Below, piece by piece: positions 11,157 to 21,762 of a stretch of DNA of 64,000 nt. The notes beneath the pieces were generated by a model that searched no databases, was not told where the DNA came from, and saw nothing but the letters and a program-made list of their open reading frames with translations. Made by a program: the position numbers and the translations under genes. Location of the stretch: the NCBI GenBank assembly GCA_030035585.1, contig CM057461.1, positions 2,457,001 to 2,521,000 on the forward strand. The letters run 5' to 3'. The DNA comes from Dugong dugon (taxonomy: Eukaryota; Chordata; Mammalia; Sirenia; Dugongidae). Numbering within the stretch: the first letter of the stretch is position 1; every line of letters starts with the position of its first letter.

Positions 11157-11659
11157 CAAATAAATACGTACATAAACACATCAATAAGGTGAGAAGGGGC
11201 AGGTGACCCTGTCCCCAATTTTTCTCCCACTCCTCTCCTTCCTGGGCGCCTCTCACCCCCAGGCCACCCACCTCCTCCAGCCCACGAGGAATCAAAAAGT
11301 GTCTTTCCCAGAAGGGTAAGGAAGCTGGGCTACAGGCGTCGAACCCAACACAGCTACCTCGCCGCTCTCGCTCCAGCCCAGACCCCCTCGAGGACCCCAG
11401 GACTGGATGGAGCCATCCCCCGGCATCTCCTCTTGGACCTCCCAGGTGTGCACAGGTGTGCACAGGTACAAAGGCATCCTCTGATTTGGCCCCGACCCCA
11501 CCCCTCCCTGCAGTCACCACTGTCCCAGTAAACACTCGTTCACACAGCTGCTGGAACCAGAAACCTGAGGCCCACCCTTCCCTTCCCTACAAAACATCCC
11601 CAACATGTGATTCTACCTCCAAGCATGTTTCAAGCCCACCTGCTGGTGCCAGAGTATTT
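11157..11659. other. Unique GC-rich sequence, nothing recognised
   Basis: Contains a 129-residue minus frame (11146-11535) that overlaps the SINE head at its 3' end and shows no domain. Treated as chance. Confidence 0.45.
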
Positions 11660-11785
11660 ACTTGACTATAAATCTATGGAAGCAGATCACCAGGTCTTTC
11701 TCTCATGGAGCTGCGGGGAGGGTTCAAACTGCCAACTTTTTGGTTAACAGCAGAGCATTTAACTGTTGTGCTACCAGGGCTCCTT
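11660..11785 (-). mobile_element. Afrotherian SINE, 5' part
   Basis: Minus-strand head 'ggagccctggtagcacaaca' and middle 'gaaagacctggtgatctgct'; the RTE-like tail is absent. It stands in tandem with the next SINE. Confidence 0.88.
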
Positions 11786-11797
11786 ACCTGGTATATA

Positions 11798-11953
11798 CAA
11801 AACCCATTGCTGTTGAGTCGATTCCAACTCATAGTGACCCTATAGGACAGAGCAGAGCTGCTCCATAGGGTTTCCAAGGAACGGCTGGTGGATTCGAACT
11901 GCCAATCTTTCGGTTAGTAGCCGAGCTCTTAACCACTGTGCCACCAGGGCTCC
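11798..11953 (-). mobile_element. Afrotherian SINE (short, young form)
   Basis: Nearly full length on the minus strand: head 'ggagccctggtggcacagtg', 'ttcgaatccaccagccgttc', and tail 'cactatgagttggaatcgac'. The flanks 'cctggtatata' and 'tccggtatac' look like an imperfect target duplication. Confidence 0.92.
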
Positions 11954-12194
11954 ACCATCCGGTATACAGTACATGCTAAATAAATACACTGGCTGAGGAA
12001 ATGGACGTCTGAATTGATGAACAAACACATTCTGTGGCCCACCCACACCCCCCGCCCAGCTTCCACCAGGCACCACTGGGGGCAAATAAGAATAAGACAC
12101 GTCGTCTGGGGTCCGAAAGGCCTGAGAGCGGCCATCTGAGATCCTCCTCTGGTCTCACCCTTCCGGGAGCAAGGGAGAGTGAAGAGAACAGGAT

Positions 12195-12724
12195 ACAAGG
12201 GAAAGCTTAGTCCAAAGGACTAATGGAGCACAGCTACCAAGGCCTCCACCAGACTGAGTCCAGTACAGCTAGATGGTGCCCAGCTACCACCACTGACTGC
12301 TCTGACAGGGATCACAACATAGGGTCCCGGACAGAGCTGGAGAAAAATGTAGAACAAAATTCTAACTCGCAAAGAAAGACCAGACTTACTGTCCTGACAG
12401 AGACTGGAGAAACCCCGAGAGAATGGCCCCCGGACACCTTTTTAGCTCAATAATGAAGTCACTCCCAAGGTTCGCCGTTCAGCCAAAGATTAGACAGCCC
12501 CATAAAACAAAACGAGACTAATGGGGCACAACAGTCCAGGGACAAGGACTAGAAGGCAGGAGGGGACAGGAAAGCTGGTAAGAGGGAACCCCAGGTCGAG
12601 AAGGGACAGTGTTGACATGTTGGGGGTTGTTAACCATTGTCGTAAAACAATATGTGTACTAACCGTTTAATGAGAAACTATTTGTTCTGTAAACCTTCAT
12701 CTAAAGTATTAAAAAAAAAAAAAG
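12195..12724 (+). mobile_element. L1 LINE 3' end with poly-A
   Basis: Shows the elephant-lineage L1 3' UTR order: 'agatggtgcccagctaccac', 'aaagaccagacttactgtcc', 'tttaatgagaaactatttgt', 'ctgtaaaccttcatctaaag', then a run of A. No coding sequence remains. Confidence 0.82.
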
Positions 12725-13849
12725 AATAAGACGCATCCATCCTTTGAGCACCTACAACCTTCAGGGAAACACAGCCCCTCTCTTAGGAAGTAGATTTGCA
12801 ACTGAGGTAGCAGAACACATGTAGTTTATTTCCAATAACTGTTAAAGTTGTACCGTTGGCACAGGATGTATCTGTCTTTAATAAACTGGCGAGCACTCGA
12901 AGTTATATGCACGTAATAGTGATGTCACCCTTACAAAGCTGTGACCAGATACACTGTCTGGAGGGTGGGAATGACAAGGGTGGGGTTCCCCCCAGTGCAG
13001 CAGTGTGCGCCCCTGGGGCATCATGTACCTGTGAATGCTGGCAGTTATGGCAGCCCCCTCCCCCGTGCAGGTGACCCACCGTGTCCGCAGTGCCCTGGTC
13101 CTGTCCCTGGGTCACAGGCGAGTAGAGAACCACGTCTGTGTGTTACTAGCTCAGTCTTGGGGTGCATTAAGTTCAGAGCATGAAGGCTGGAGGATGAAGT
13201 AACAAATACAGCAGAATTAGACATTTTGCCGTTAGCTGGGTTTCTTTCGCATGTTTTATGCATTTTTCATGTTCACAATGATCTCAGAAATGAAAAAATA
13301 ATTGTTCGCCCATGTAGACAAATATTCCCCACTTTCCTCCACCTCTGTTATGTCGCGTGCCCTGGCATTCCAGCACCCCAAATCATTAAAAACATAAAAT
13401 AATAATGATGAATGAGTGAGTGTTGGTCTTGACATAAAGGAGCTGAGCAGTTAGAGAAACAGGTGCTGGGACTCCCTCCAAGCCAGGCGGCACACGGAGG
13501 AGCTGGGGTCGAGCAGTGAGAGGGAAGCTGGTCAGTGACTGCTCTAGGCAGCGCGGCTGGCAGGGCGGCCAGTGTCCACCAAAACCTGTGGGTGGCGAGC
13601 GATGGAGGACGACATCGAAAATGCGGAGCACCTCAGCAGGGACTGTGGTCTGGCCCACCGGATGGCAGGGGTGCACAGCCAGCGCCCATTCATGCTACAG
13701 TCCAGCTGCTCTTGGCTGGAGTCAGGAACATGCCCCGTGGTTGTCATGGAGAACCAGCTGCAGCATCGTTAAGAGGCCACCAGGAGCCTCTTCTCTTGCA
13801 CCTCCCACTTCCCCGGCTCACCTCTGGGTTGTGGCACCTGAGGCCATGC
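12725..13849. other. Unique sequence, nothing recognised
   Basis: No repeat family recognised. Overlapping open frames of 66-143 residues between 13386 and 13966 occur on both strands with different composition; none shows a domain and the longest runs into an L2 relic. Confidence 0.4.
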
Positions 13850-13968
13850 ACAGGCGTGCGTGGTGCAGTGCTTGTTCCCAGCTGTGACCAGCCTCTTCCC
13901 TCTGAACATCTCAAGCACCTAACACCATCCCTGACACAGTGGATGGGCTCAGTGCATAGTCAGTGATT
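13850..13968 (+). mobile_element. Possible L2 3' end
   Basis: 'ctaacaccatccctgacaca' followed by 'gggctcagtgcatagtcagt' resembles the last part of L2. Short and diverged, so the call is tentative. Confidence 0.35.
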
Positions 13969-14564
13969 GTCTAAAGAAATCTCCAAGAGTAACGGTGTGC
14001 AAACCTGCAAACTTCTTTGCAAATGTGCTTTTGTAACATGGAATATTCTAGAAGACAGCATGGTGCTGTGATCCATAACAGCCACCCAAAATTCAGCCCA
14101 TGGAGAGGAAGAGTTGGATGGTGGAGTGCAACAAAGTTGGACAGGTGTCCCTGACACCCCGAATTATATTAAAAAGGAAAACTGAATTCAATTCTCTATC
14201 AGAGAAACCTTTAGGAGCTTGTAGCTGCCAGCCACATCCCACAACGACACAGGGGTGCTGACTTCAATCCCAAAGAACCCAACTCCTTTGCCAAAATCAT
14301 CAAAATGAAGTGCAGTGTGCCAATTCACTTCACAAAATTAAACTGCCTGTTGGACAGGAAGAAATTCTTATTTCTTAGCAGGGAACTGGTGTACTGTATT
14401 AATCCGTTTCATACAGGCTGCATAGATGCCTCTCCACAGTCTTTTCTTCTCAGCTCCAGGGGACAGTGTTGGCAATCTCCTGCTCCGATCTTCTCAAATC
14501 AGCTTTGGAAACAGATGAGATAAAACAGGTGCTCCTGCACCTGTCATTGTAGCTCAGCACAAGG

Positions 14565-14702
14565 AGACAGTGTGGGGGAATGGTTAGGCACTAGCTCTGC
14601 ACTTCACCGACCTGGGTTCAAATCCTGGCTCTGCTACGGAGCAAGTTACCTAAACCCTCTGTGCCTTGGACAGAACAGGGACATGATAGCTTCTCCCAAG
14701 CG
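14565..14702 (+). mobile_element. MIR SINE, 5' and central part
   Basis: 'gggggaatggttaggcacta', 'gacctgggttcaaatcctgg', 'ctctgctacggagcaagtta' and 'cctaaaccctctgtgccttg' are the canonical MIR blocks. The expected 3' part is found only after the minisatellite, at about 15565-15625. Confidence 0.85.
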
Positions 14703-15572
14703 ATGGCCTTAGGGACCTGATGAGGACGCACACAGTGTCTCAGGGACCTGATGAGGACGCACACAGTGTCTCAGGGACCTGATGAGGACGCACACAGTGT
14801 CTCAGGGACCGGATGAGGATGCACACAGTGCCTTAGGGACCGGATGAGGACGCACACAGTGTCTCAGGGACCTGATGAGGACGCACACAGTGTCTTAGGG
14901 ACCTGATGAGGACGCACACAGTGTCGCAGGGACTGGATGAGGATGCACACAGTGCCTTAGGGACCAGATGAGGATGCACACAGTGCCTTAGGGACCGGAT
15001 GAGGATGCACACAGTGCCTTAGGGACCGGATGAGGATGCACACAGTGTCTTAGGGACCGGATGAGGATGCACACAGTGCCTTAGGGACCGGATGAGGATG
15101 CACACAGTGTCTTAGGGACCGGTTGAGGATGCACACAGTGCCTTAGGGACGGGATGAGGATGCACACAGTGTCTTAGGGACCGGATGAGGATGCACACAG
15201 TGCCTTAGGGACCGGATGAGGATGCACACAGTGTCTTAGGGACCGGATGAGGATGCACAGTGTCTTAGGGACCGGATGAGGATGCACACAGTGCCTTAGG
15301 GACCGGATGAGGATGCACACAGTGCCTTAGGGACCGGATGAGGATGCACACAGTGTCTTAGGGACCGGATGAGGATGCACACAGTGCCTTAGGGACCGGA
15401 TGAGGATGCACACAGTGTCTTATGGACCCGATGAGGATGCACACAGTGTCTTAAGGACCAGATGAGGATGCACACAGTGTCTTAGGGACCGGATGAGGAT
15501 GCAGACAGTGCCTTAGGGACCGGATGAGGATGCACACAGTGTCTTAAGGACCGGATGAGGATGTGCACAATG
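14703..15572 (+). repeat. 31-bp minisatellite inside a MIR, about 28 copies
   Basis: The unit is 'ttagggaccggatgaggatg' plus 'cacacagtgtc'. The period is 31 bp with one shortened unit near 15240-15270. Early units carry 'gacgcac' and 'gtctca'; later ones carry 'gatgcac' and often alternate between 'gtgtctta' and 'gtgccttа'-type ends, hinting at a 62-bp higher-order unit. The unit resembles the MIR segment with 'gatgag...atgca...cacagtgcc', so it probably arose by expansion within the MIR. Confidence 0.93.
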
Positions 15573-15625
15573 CCTTCATGGTACGACCAGAGAGTAGACG
15601 CTCAGTGAACTCAAGCCATCCACAG
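15565..15625 (+). mobile_element. MIR SINE, 3' part after the minisatellite
   Basis: 'cacaatgccttcatggtacg' and 'gagtagacgctcagtgaact' correspond to the MIR end (cacagtgcctggcacatag, then a sequence like gtaggcgctcaataaat). It completes the MIR that starts at 14565. Confidence 0.6.
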
Positions 15626-15935
15626 GAAAGCACTTATATTCTGAGGGGCTGACTGTGCAAAGCCAGCTCTGGCTCTGATGCTGTGTGCCACTGGGTTGTG
15701 GAGATGCGGGAAACAGGAGTCACGCCAAAGGATGCTCAGTGTCCGAGGTGGCGAATGAGTGGACAGTAATGGGGCTGATGGAGAGGCGAGCAGGTTGGCT
15801 GAAGGGTCACAGAGCTGTGCTCAGTGTGGACTCTCTCAGCGTGGGACTCTGCAGGAGCAAACCGCCCCATGAAGTTGTCTGCAAAGGCTTTGGGGAGATG
15901 CTAGGAGCAGAAGTAGGTCTTTAAGAGTTGGTTGA
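15626..15935. other. Unique sequence, nothing recognised
   Basis: No gene or repeat family recognised; one 79-residue plus frame of no known kind. Confidence 0.4.
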
Positions 15936-16290
15936 ATTTCACTGGTGGTTCAGTGGTAGAGTTCCTGCCTACCATGTGGGAGACCTGGGTTCCCAGCCAA
16001 TGCACCTCATGCACAGCCACCACCCATCTGTCAGTGGAGGCTTGCATGTTGCTGTGATGCTGAACAGGTTTCCGAGGAGCTTCCAGACTAACATGGACTA
16101 GGAAGAAAGGCCTGGCAATCCACTTCGAAAAAACAGCCCATGGAAACCCTCTGGATCACAATGGCCCGATCTCTAACTGATCATGGGGATGGCGCAGGAC
16201 CAGGCAGTGTTTTGTTTCATTGTGCATGGGTTCACCAGGAGTCAGGACCGACTCGATGGTCACTACCAATAACAATAACAACAGCAAGAA
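15936..16290 (+). mobile_element. tRNA-Gly-headed SINE with RTE-like tail (full length)
   Basis: Head 'tggtggttcagtggtagagt', 'gtgggagacctgggtt' and 'cagccaatgcacc' match tRNA-Gly(GCC) closely, with recognisable A and B boxes. Then come a linker with 'agccaccacccatctgtcag', the shared middle 'aggaagaaaggcctggcaat', and the RTE-like tail 'ggcgcaggaccaggcagtgt' with a CAA-rich end. A SINE, not a working tRNA gene. Confidence 0.9.
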
Positions 16291-16804
16291 TCTCAGGAAA
16301 GACAAGAGGGCGATGTTTCAAGAAAGGAATATTAGGGGAAAAGCATAAAACGTGGGGATGAACATGGCGTGATGGTGGTCTTTTCTGTGAAGGGGAGGAT
16401 GCAAGTGGGGCACGCTGCAGGCTAAGTCTGGACAGGCAGGTGCAGACCCACTTTGGGGCCTCAAATGTGGTCTAGGCATTTCAGCTCTGCTTCACAATGA
16501 CCGAGGCCTGCTGAAGGCTGGCCGGTAAGACGGGGCATGATGAAGGTGTGTTTTAGGAAGAGGCGTCTACGGCCGAGAGCAAGGCGAAAAGCAAGAGCAG
16601 TGCCTGGAGGGAGGAAGAAGCCAGAGGAGGGAAGTATTTGAGTGGCTGGCCATGAGGTGAAAGGTGGGCCGGGAACCAGCAAGGAAAGGGACCAGGTGGT
16701 GAGGTTAAAGTGGGGAATAGGCATTTCCATTAGCTTTGGCTGCCTCCCAGCCACTCAGGAATGCAGTGCATAAACCACCACCACTTCATCTGCTCAAAAA
16801 CCTG
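16291..16804. other. Unique sequence, possibly an old unrecognised repeat
   Basis: No coding potential. The purine-rich stretch 16600-16730 has the style of an ancient interspersed repeat but I cannot assign it. Confidence 0.35.
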
Positions 16805-16970
16805 GCATTTACCAGCTTCTTAATTTGGCTAAGTCCCATGCCTCAGTTTCCTCTTCTGTAAAATGGGGATGATAATGGCGTGACGTACCTCACGGGATGG
16901 CCATGAGGCATCCATCAGTGAACGTGTATGAAGCGGTTACAGCAGCATCTGGCACCCGGTGAATGTGTAA
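16805..16970 (+). mobile_element. MIR SINE
   Basis: 'cctcagtttcctcttctgta' and 'aaatggggatgataatggcg' are the diagnostic MIR core, followed by a diverged 3' part. Confidence 0.85.
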
Positions 16971-17135
16971 CAGTGGTGGTTACTGCTGTCGGGATCATCA
17001 CAGCAACAGCCTGGGTCATGCTCCATCCCTAAACTACCAGGACAGCTCGGGGACAGAGCTTGCTGAGCGTCTGCTCCTGCATCATATGGCTGCACCAACC
17101 CCATAGGAGGTAGGGGTTGAGGGAGGTTATGGAAT

Positions 17136-18085
17136 GAACTGTGTCCCCTCAAAGTATGTGTTGAAATCTTAGCCCCTGTACCTGTGTGTCTTAGGCTGGG
17201 TTCTCTAGAGAAGCAAAACCAGCGAAGCATCTATATATATGTACAGAGAAAAAGAGAAAGATATGCATCAAGGAAATGCCTTATGTGGCTGTAGAAGCTA
17301 GAAAGTTCCAAATCCATGGGTCAGGCTGGAGGCTCCCCTGGACCAACGCAACTGCAGGGGCTGGCAAACCCAAGATCCAGACCACAGAGGCTGATGAATC
17401 CCAAGATCTGCAAACAAGCGGCCAGCTCAAGTTCCAAGAACCAGAGGTCAGATGAACAGGAGCCAGCTGCAGGATCCAGAGAGAGCAAAAGCCAGTGAGC
17501 TTTGTCAGAATGTCCACCTATATCAGAGGCAGGCCACATCCCTGAGGAAACTCCTTTCAACTGGTTGGCTACTCATGGCAGATCTCATCAAGGAGGTGAC
17601 TGCATCGTCATATGACTGCCAAACTACGTCATAACTGCCAAACTACGTCATAACTGCCAAACCTCTGAGAAGCATGGCCTAACCAAATTGACACACAACC
17701 TTCACCATCACACTGCGGATCTAATCCCCATTTGGCAACAGGGTTTTCTTTGTTAGGTTAATGAGGCCGTCTCAGCGTAGGATGTGTCCGAAACCTAAAC
17801 ACTTCTGAGTTATAAGGAGCCACATAGACACAGGGACAAGCAAGCACAAATGGGGGAAGACAGATGTCACATGAAGATGGCCAAGGGACCGAGGAACAGA
17901 AGCTGAAAGAGACAAGGATCTTTCCTCAAAGCCAGCAGAAAGAGAGAGAGAGGAGACCCTTCCCGTAGAGCCAGCACCCTGAATTCAGACTTCTGGCCTC
18001 CTGAACTGTGAGAAAATAAATGTCTGTTCTTCAAAGCCTCCCACTTGCGGTGTTTCTGTTCCAGCAGCGCTAGCAGACTAAGGTC
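17136..18085 (+). mobile_element. MaLR-type solo LTR fossil (MLT1/MST-like), split by another element
   Basis: Opens with 'gaatgaactgtgtcccctca' and closes with 'ggcctcctgaactgtgagaa' and 'aataaatgtctgttcttcaa', the typical start and polyadenylation end of ERVL-MaLR LTRs. Only LTR sequence is recognised; no internal region is seen. It is interrupted at about 17190-17705 by a second repeat. Divergence is large, in keeping with an old placental-mammal fossil. Broken and inert. Confidence 0.7.
17190..17705 (-). mobile_element. LTR-like interspersed fossil nested in a MaLR LTR
   Basis: Begins with 'aggctgggttctctagagaa' and ends with 'aattgacacacaaccttcac'. The same element recurs at 50450-51028. 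The end motifs resemble those of ERVL-type LTRs read backwards, so I place it there tentatively. No coding part is seen. It is younger than the LTR it sits in. Confidence 0.55.
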
Positions 18086-19266
18086 GGGGGAGCCGGCTAA
18101 GCAGAGTCCAGGCCCTGTAACAGAAGGAGGAGGAGGAAGTGGTGGGGGAGTCCTGACCCTAAACTCCAGTCCCCAGAACTTAGAATCCACCACGCCACCC
18201 TGCTGCTACCAGGAAGCATTCAAACCAATCTGACTGCCGGAGTGTTCACCAGAAATGTCTGTGCAGTTAAAACGAACCAAATGTTTACATCAGAATATCC
18301 TGACGGATAATAGACACACGAACGGAGGACGGACACACACAAGTGTTTTGAGAAAGGTCGTTCAGTGTGGTTGAGCATCACTCCGATGCCAGATCGTCGA
18401 CAACAGCTGGCGCTTTCGGGGACCTGCAGAGTCGCTCCCCGCAGATCTGCACTTTGCAGAACACGTGGCAAGCACAGAGAACGTGAACAACTTGGGTAAG
18501 CGAGAGAAAAGGGCCAAAGCTGAACAGAATTCCAATGTTTCCACTGGCCACCACTCCAGAGCATATTTTCCCGAAAAACGGAGCCAGGGAACATTTGCAC
18601 GAGACCAGCTAGCTGGATCTTGAGAGAGAGAAGGAAAAGGGAAAACATTCATGATAAAAGAGAAACAGAAAAGCCATGGAAATGCACGAAGGTGAAAGAT
18701 CCTATGGGAACACCTCAAAAGTAAAAAATTATGAACATTTTACTGTATTTGAAAACCATTTGCTGAAGCAGTTTGGTGCCTGGGAAAGGAAAACAGCCCA
18801 TCATCTATTTTGATGCTCTTTTCATGCGCAGAAATGCACAAACAGCCAGAACAAGACAGACACTACAGCTTCTTTTAAACGGTTATTGCGGTTTTAACAC
18901 CAAATTAGTTCTTGGCTCTGTGTTTGCGCTGCAGACAGCACATTTAGCTCACGCTTATGCTTCGGAAAGGAGCGTGCACTCCATGGGCTGATAGAATTTT
19001 TGCTTACTCAAGCCCTGCACACCCTCTAAAGAATTTTTATCGTATGTATCTGGAACTAATGACTGGAAAAAAAAAAGGTAATAAATTCACCTACATAAGT
19101 GCGCAGATGACGGAAGGGTTCAAACAGATACATTTTCCTTTAGACACAATAACAGCAATGAAGTCTGGAACGTAACAGCAACAACACCAAAGTCACCCAA
19201 TAATAGTCAGAGTTTATTTGCATAGTCTTCATGGTTTTCTAAGTGCTTTCACGGGAAGGTATAAAG
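18086..19266. other. Unique, SINE-free sequence
   Basis: About 1.2 kb without a recognised transposon. 18350-18620 is relatively rich in CpG. A 142-residue minus frame (18220-18648) has no domain and I do not call it a gene. A short A-rich run lies at 19068-19077. Confidence 0.45.
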
Positions 19267-19738
19267 CAGGGTTTCTCAACCTCAGCACTGTAGGCATGGT
19301 GGACCGGACAGTTCTTTGTTGTTGGGGGGCTGCCCCACCACGTCACCTGTTTGCAGACATCGCCAAATGTGCCTTGTTGCGAGTGTTGCTGGCATAGCTA
19401 TTGTCAAGCTTGGCCCCGACTCAGGGCGACCCCAAGAACAATGAATGAACGCTGCCCGGCTGCGCCATCCCATGATGGGCTGTGGGTTGGACCGTTGTGA
19501 TCCACAGGGTTTTCACTGGCTGATTGTTGGAAGTAGATCACCAAGCCTTTCCTCCTAATCTGTCTTACTCTGGAAGCTCTGCTGAAACCTGTTCAGTATC
19601 CTAGCAACACACAAGCTTCCACTGTCAGATGGGTGGTGGCTATACATGAAGTGCCTTGGCTGGGAATCAAACCCAGGTCTCCCACATGGAAGGTGAACCT
19701 CCACTGCTCTCCAAATTACCCCAGTTGAGAGCTACTGG
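19267..19738 (-). mobile_element. MER20 hAT-Charlie DNA transposon, split by a SINE
   Basis: The left piece (19267-19375) starts with the terminal 'cagggtttctcaacctcagc'; the right piece (about 19709-19738) ends with 'ccagttgagagctactgg', the other MER20 end. Both termini are present and the middle is interrupted by a tRNA-Gly-headed SINE. Non-autonomous; encodes nothing. Confidence 0.82.
19376..19708 (-). mobile_element. tRNA-Gly-headed SINE inserted in MER20
   Basis: Minus strand: head 'cttccatgtgggagacctgg' and 'gtttgattcccagcc', middle 'aggaggaaaggcttggtgat', and tail from 'gatggcgcagccgggcagcg' to 'ccctgagtcggggccaagct'. The A-box region is shortened. Confidence 0.82.
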
Positions 19739-19784
19739 TGTAGAGAGAGGGGACTGCATTTGCCATGTACAGACGAGTTCTAGA

Positions 19785-19985
19785 TCAAGGGTGGTCACCA
19801 CCTAGTTGTGTGACCTATGCAGCTACTCAAACCATGGGTACTTCAGTCTGTTCATCTGTAGAACAGGAATGAAGCTGTCTGTCCTTTCTCCTCAGCCACC
19901 CCCTCACAGCAGTTGTCTGAAGATCAGGTGGAATAATCGAAGTGAACACGCGTAAAATGGACAGCAGCATCCAAGCTGCATCATC
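19785..19985 (+). mobile_element. MIR SINE
   Basis: 'cacctagttgtgtgacctat', 'acttcagtctgttcatctgt' and 'agaacaggaatgaagctgtc' follow the MIR order. Diverged. Confidence 0.6.
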
Positions 19986-20009
19986 CTTGTTATAAGAATC
20001 CATGTGTAG

Positions 20010-20135
20010 ATGAAGCCTGTGGCATTAGCCCTGATGTACAGATGGACAAACTGAGGTTCGAAGAAGGAGCATGGTTTCCTTAAATTTGAACAGCTAGCAA
20101 GTACAAAAACTGGGTCATGATTCTAGTTTTATGAC
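20010..20135 (-). mobile_element. MIR SINE
   Basis: 'tgtacagatggacaaactga' followed by 'ggttcgaagaaggagcatgg' and 'aactgggtcatgattctag' is the MIR core in reverse. Confidence 0.6.
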
Positions 20136-20769
20136 CTCTGCTGGTGGAGTGGGAATACAAAGCCAGGTGGTCGGATGCCGGAGTTCGTATTATTCCCCAT
20201 GGCACTTCCTGGGGTAATGCAGAACGTCCTTTGTGGATGTCAGCACCAAGCAGCTATAGTCCTTGCAGGGCTCTCGTCTCCCCAAGTCATCACCTCAGCC
20301 TCCTTCACCCGTGTCAGCCTGGCATCTGACACAGTCACCAAGATGTAAATCATTACATTTCCTTATTTCTGGGAAGACTGGGAAGTGGCTCTCCCAGGGC
20401 CTCCAGCATATCTTTACTAATTCTGTATTTATTATGGGCCTACTAATTTCCAGGCACCATGGTAGGTTCTGGATTAAGAGTGGAAAACGAGGCTTCCCAA
20501 CAAGATGGAGCAGCAGGGACTGGATTTACTCATCACCCATCTGAAACAGTAAAACTCCAAACAGATTATAAGGTAGTTTTTAGATACTGGACACCAGGCA
20601 GCTTAGGACAGGGATGCATGAGAGAGAGAAAACATACAAGGTGAGCCGTACAACTGCCAGGTTACTGTCTGGAGAGTTCTCAGGCCCTGGCACAAGAAGG
20701 AGAAGACCAGGAAGAGCCCAGAAGGAGTGAGGAGTTTGGGAGGAGTAGCGGGCAAGGTGTTTAGAGATC

Positions 20770-21762
20770 ATAAGGCAGAATACCTGAGAGATACAGACAG
20801 AGCGAGTCAGAGAGAGAAAGAGAGGAGACCAAGAGAGGAGACAGAGAGGAGAGAGGGGGGACAGAGAGGAGAGAGAGGGGGAGACAGAGGAGAGACACAG
20901 AGGGAAGAAAGGGGAGAGAGAGGAGCATGGGGGGAGAGACAGAGGGAGAAGAGAGAGAGAAGAAAGAGAGGGAGTCAGAGAGAGAGGAGAGGAGAGACAG
21001 GGAGTCAGAGAGAGAGAGGAGAGAGAGGGAGTCAGAGAGAGAGAGAGGAGAGGAGAGAGAGGGAGTCAGAGAGAGAGAGAGGAGAGAGAGGGAGTCAGAG
21101 AGAGAGGAGAGAGAGGGAGTCAGAGAGAGAGAGGAGAGAGAGGGAGTCAGAGAGAGAGAGGAGAGAGAGGGAGTCAGAGAGAGAGAGGAGAGAGAGGGAG
21201 TCAGAGAGAGAGAGAGGAGAGAGAGGGAGTCAGAGAGAGAGGAGAGAGAGGGAGTCAGAGAGAGAGGACAGAGAGGGAGTCAGAAAGAGAGAGAGGAGAG
21301 AGAGGGAGTCAGAGAGAGAGAGAGGAGAGGAGAGAGAGAGGGAGTCAGAGAGAGAGAGAGGAGAGAGAGGGAGTCAGAGAGAGAGAGAGGAGAGGAGAGA
21401 GAGGGAGTCAGAGAGAGAGAGAGGAGAGAGAGGGAGTCAGAGAGAGAGGAGAGAGAGGGAGTCAGAGAGAGAGAGAGGAAAGAGAGGGAGTCAGAGAGAG
21501 AGAGAGGAGAGAGAGGGAGTCAGAGAGAGAGAGGAGAGGAGAGAGAGAGGGAGTCAGAGAGAGGAGAGAGAGAGGGAGTCAGAGAGAGAGAGAGGAGAGA
21601 GAGAGGGAGTCAGAGAGAGAGAGGAGAGGGGAGAGAGGGAGTCAGAGAGAGAGAGGAGAGGGGAGAGAGGGAGAGAGGAGAGAGAGAAGAGAGAAGGAGT
21701 CAGAGACAGAGAGGGGAGAGAGAGAGACAGAGAGGACAGAGAGACAGTGAGAGCTGTAGACA
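20770..21762 (+). repeat. GA-rich minisatellite, about 1 kb
   Basis: Irregular units of about 26-30 bp built from 'gagagagggagtcagagaga' with variable GA number. Two plus frames stay open for 293 and 357 residues of Arg/Glu/Ser repeats; these are artefacts of the array. It sits within the L1/HAL1 copy. Confidence 0.95.

Noticed and set aside
12856-13183. Short GC-rich frames that might be an exon
   Set aside because: Opposed frames on both strands, no domain, no convincing acceptor and donor pair.
14703-15572. CRISPR-like array
   Set aside because: The 31-bp units are directly tandem with no unique spacers, inside a mammalian MIR.
15936-16010. tRNA-Gly gene
   Set aside because: The tRNA-like part is fused to a SINE body and recurs in the same context at four other places; acceptor stem and loop are altered. 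It is a SINE head.
18220-18718. Overlapping 142- and 118-residue minus frames in unique DNA
   Set aside because: Two frames overlap on the same strand, no domain, and the length is reachable by chance in GC-richer DNA.
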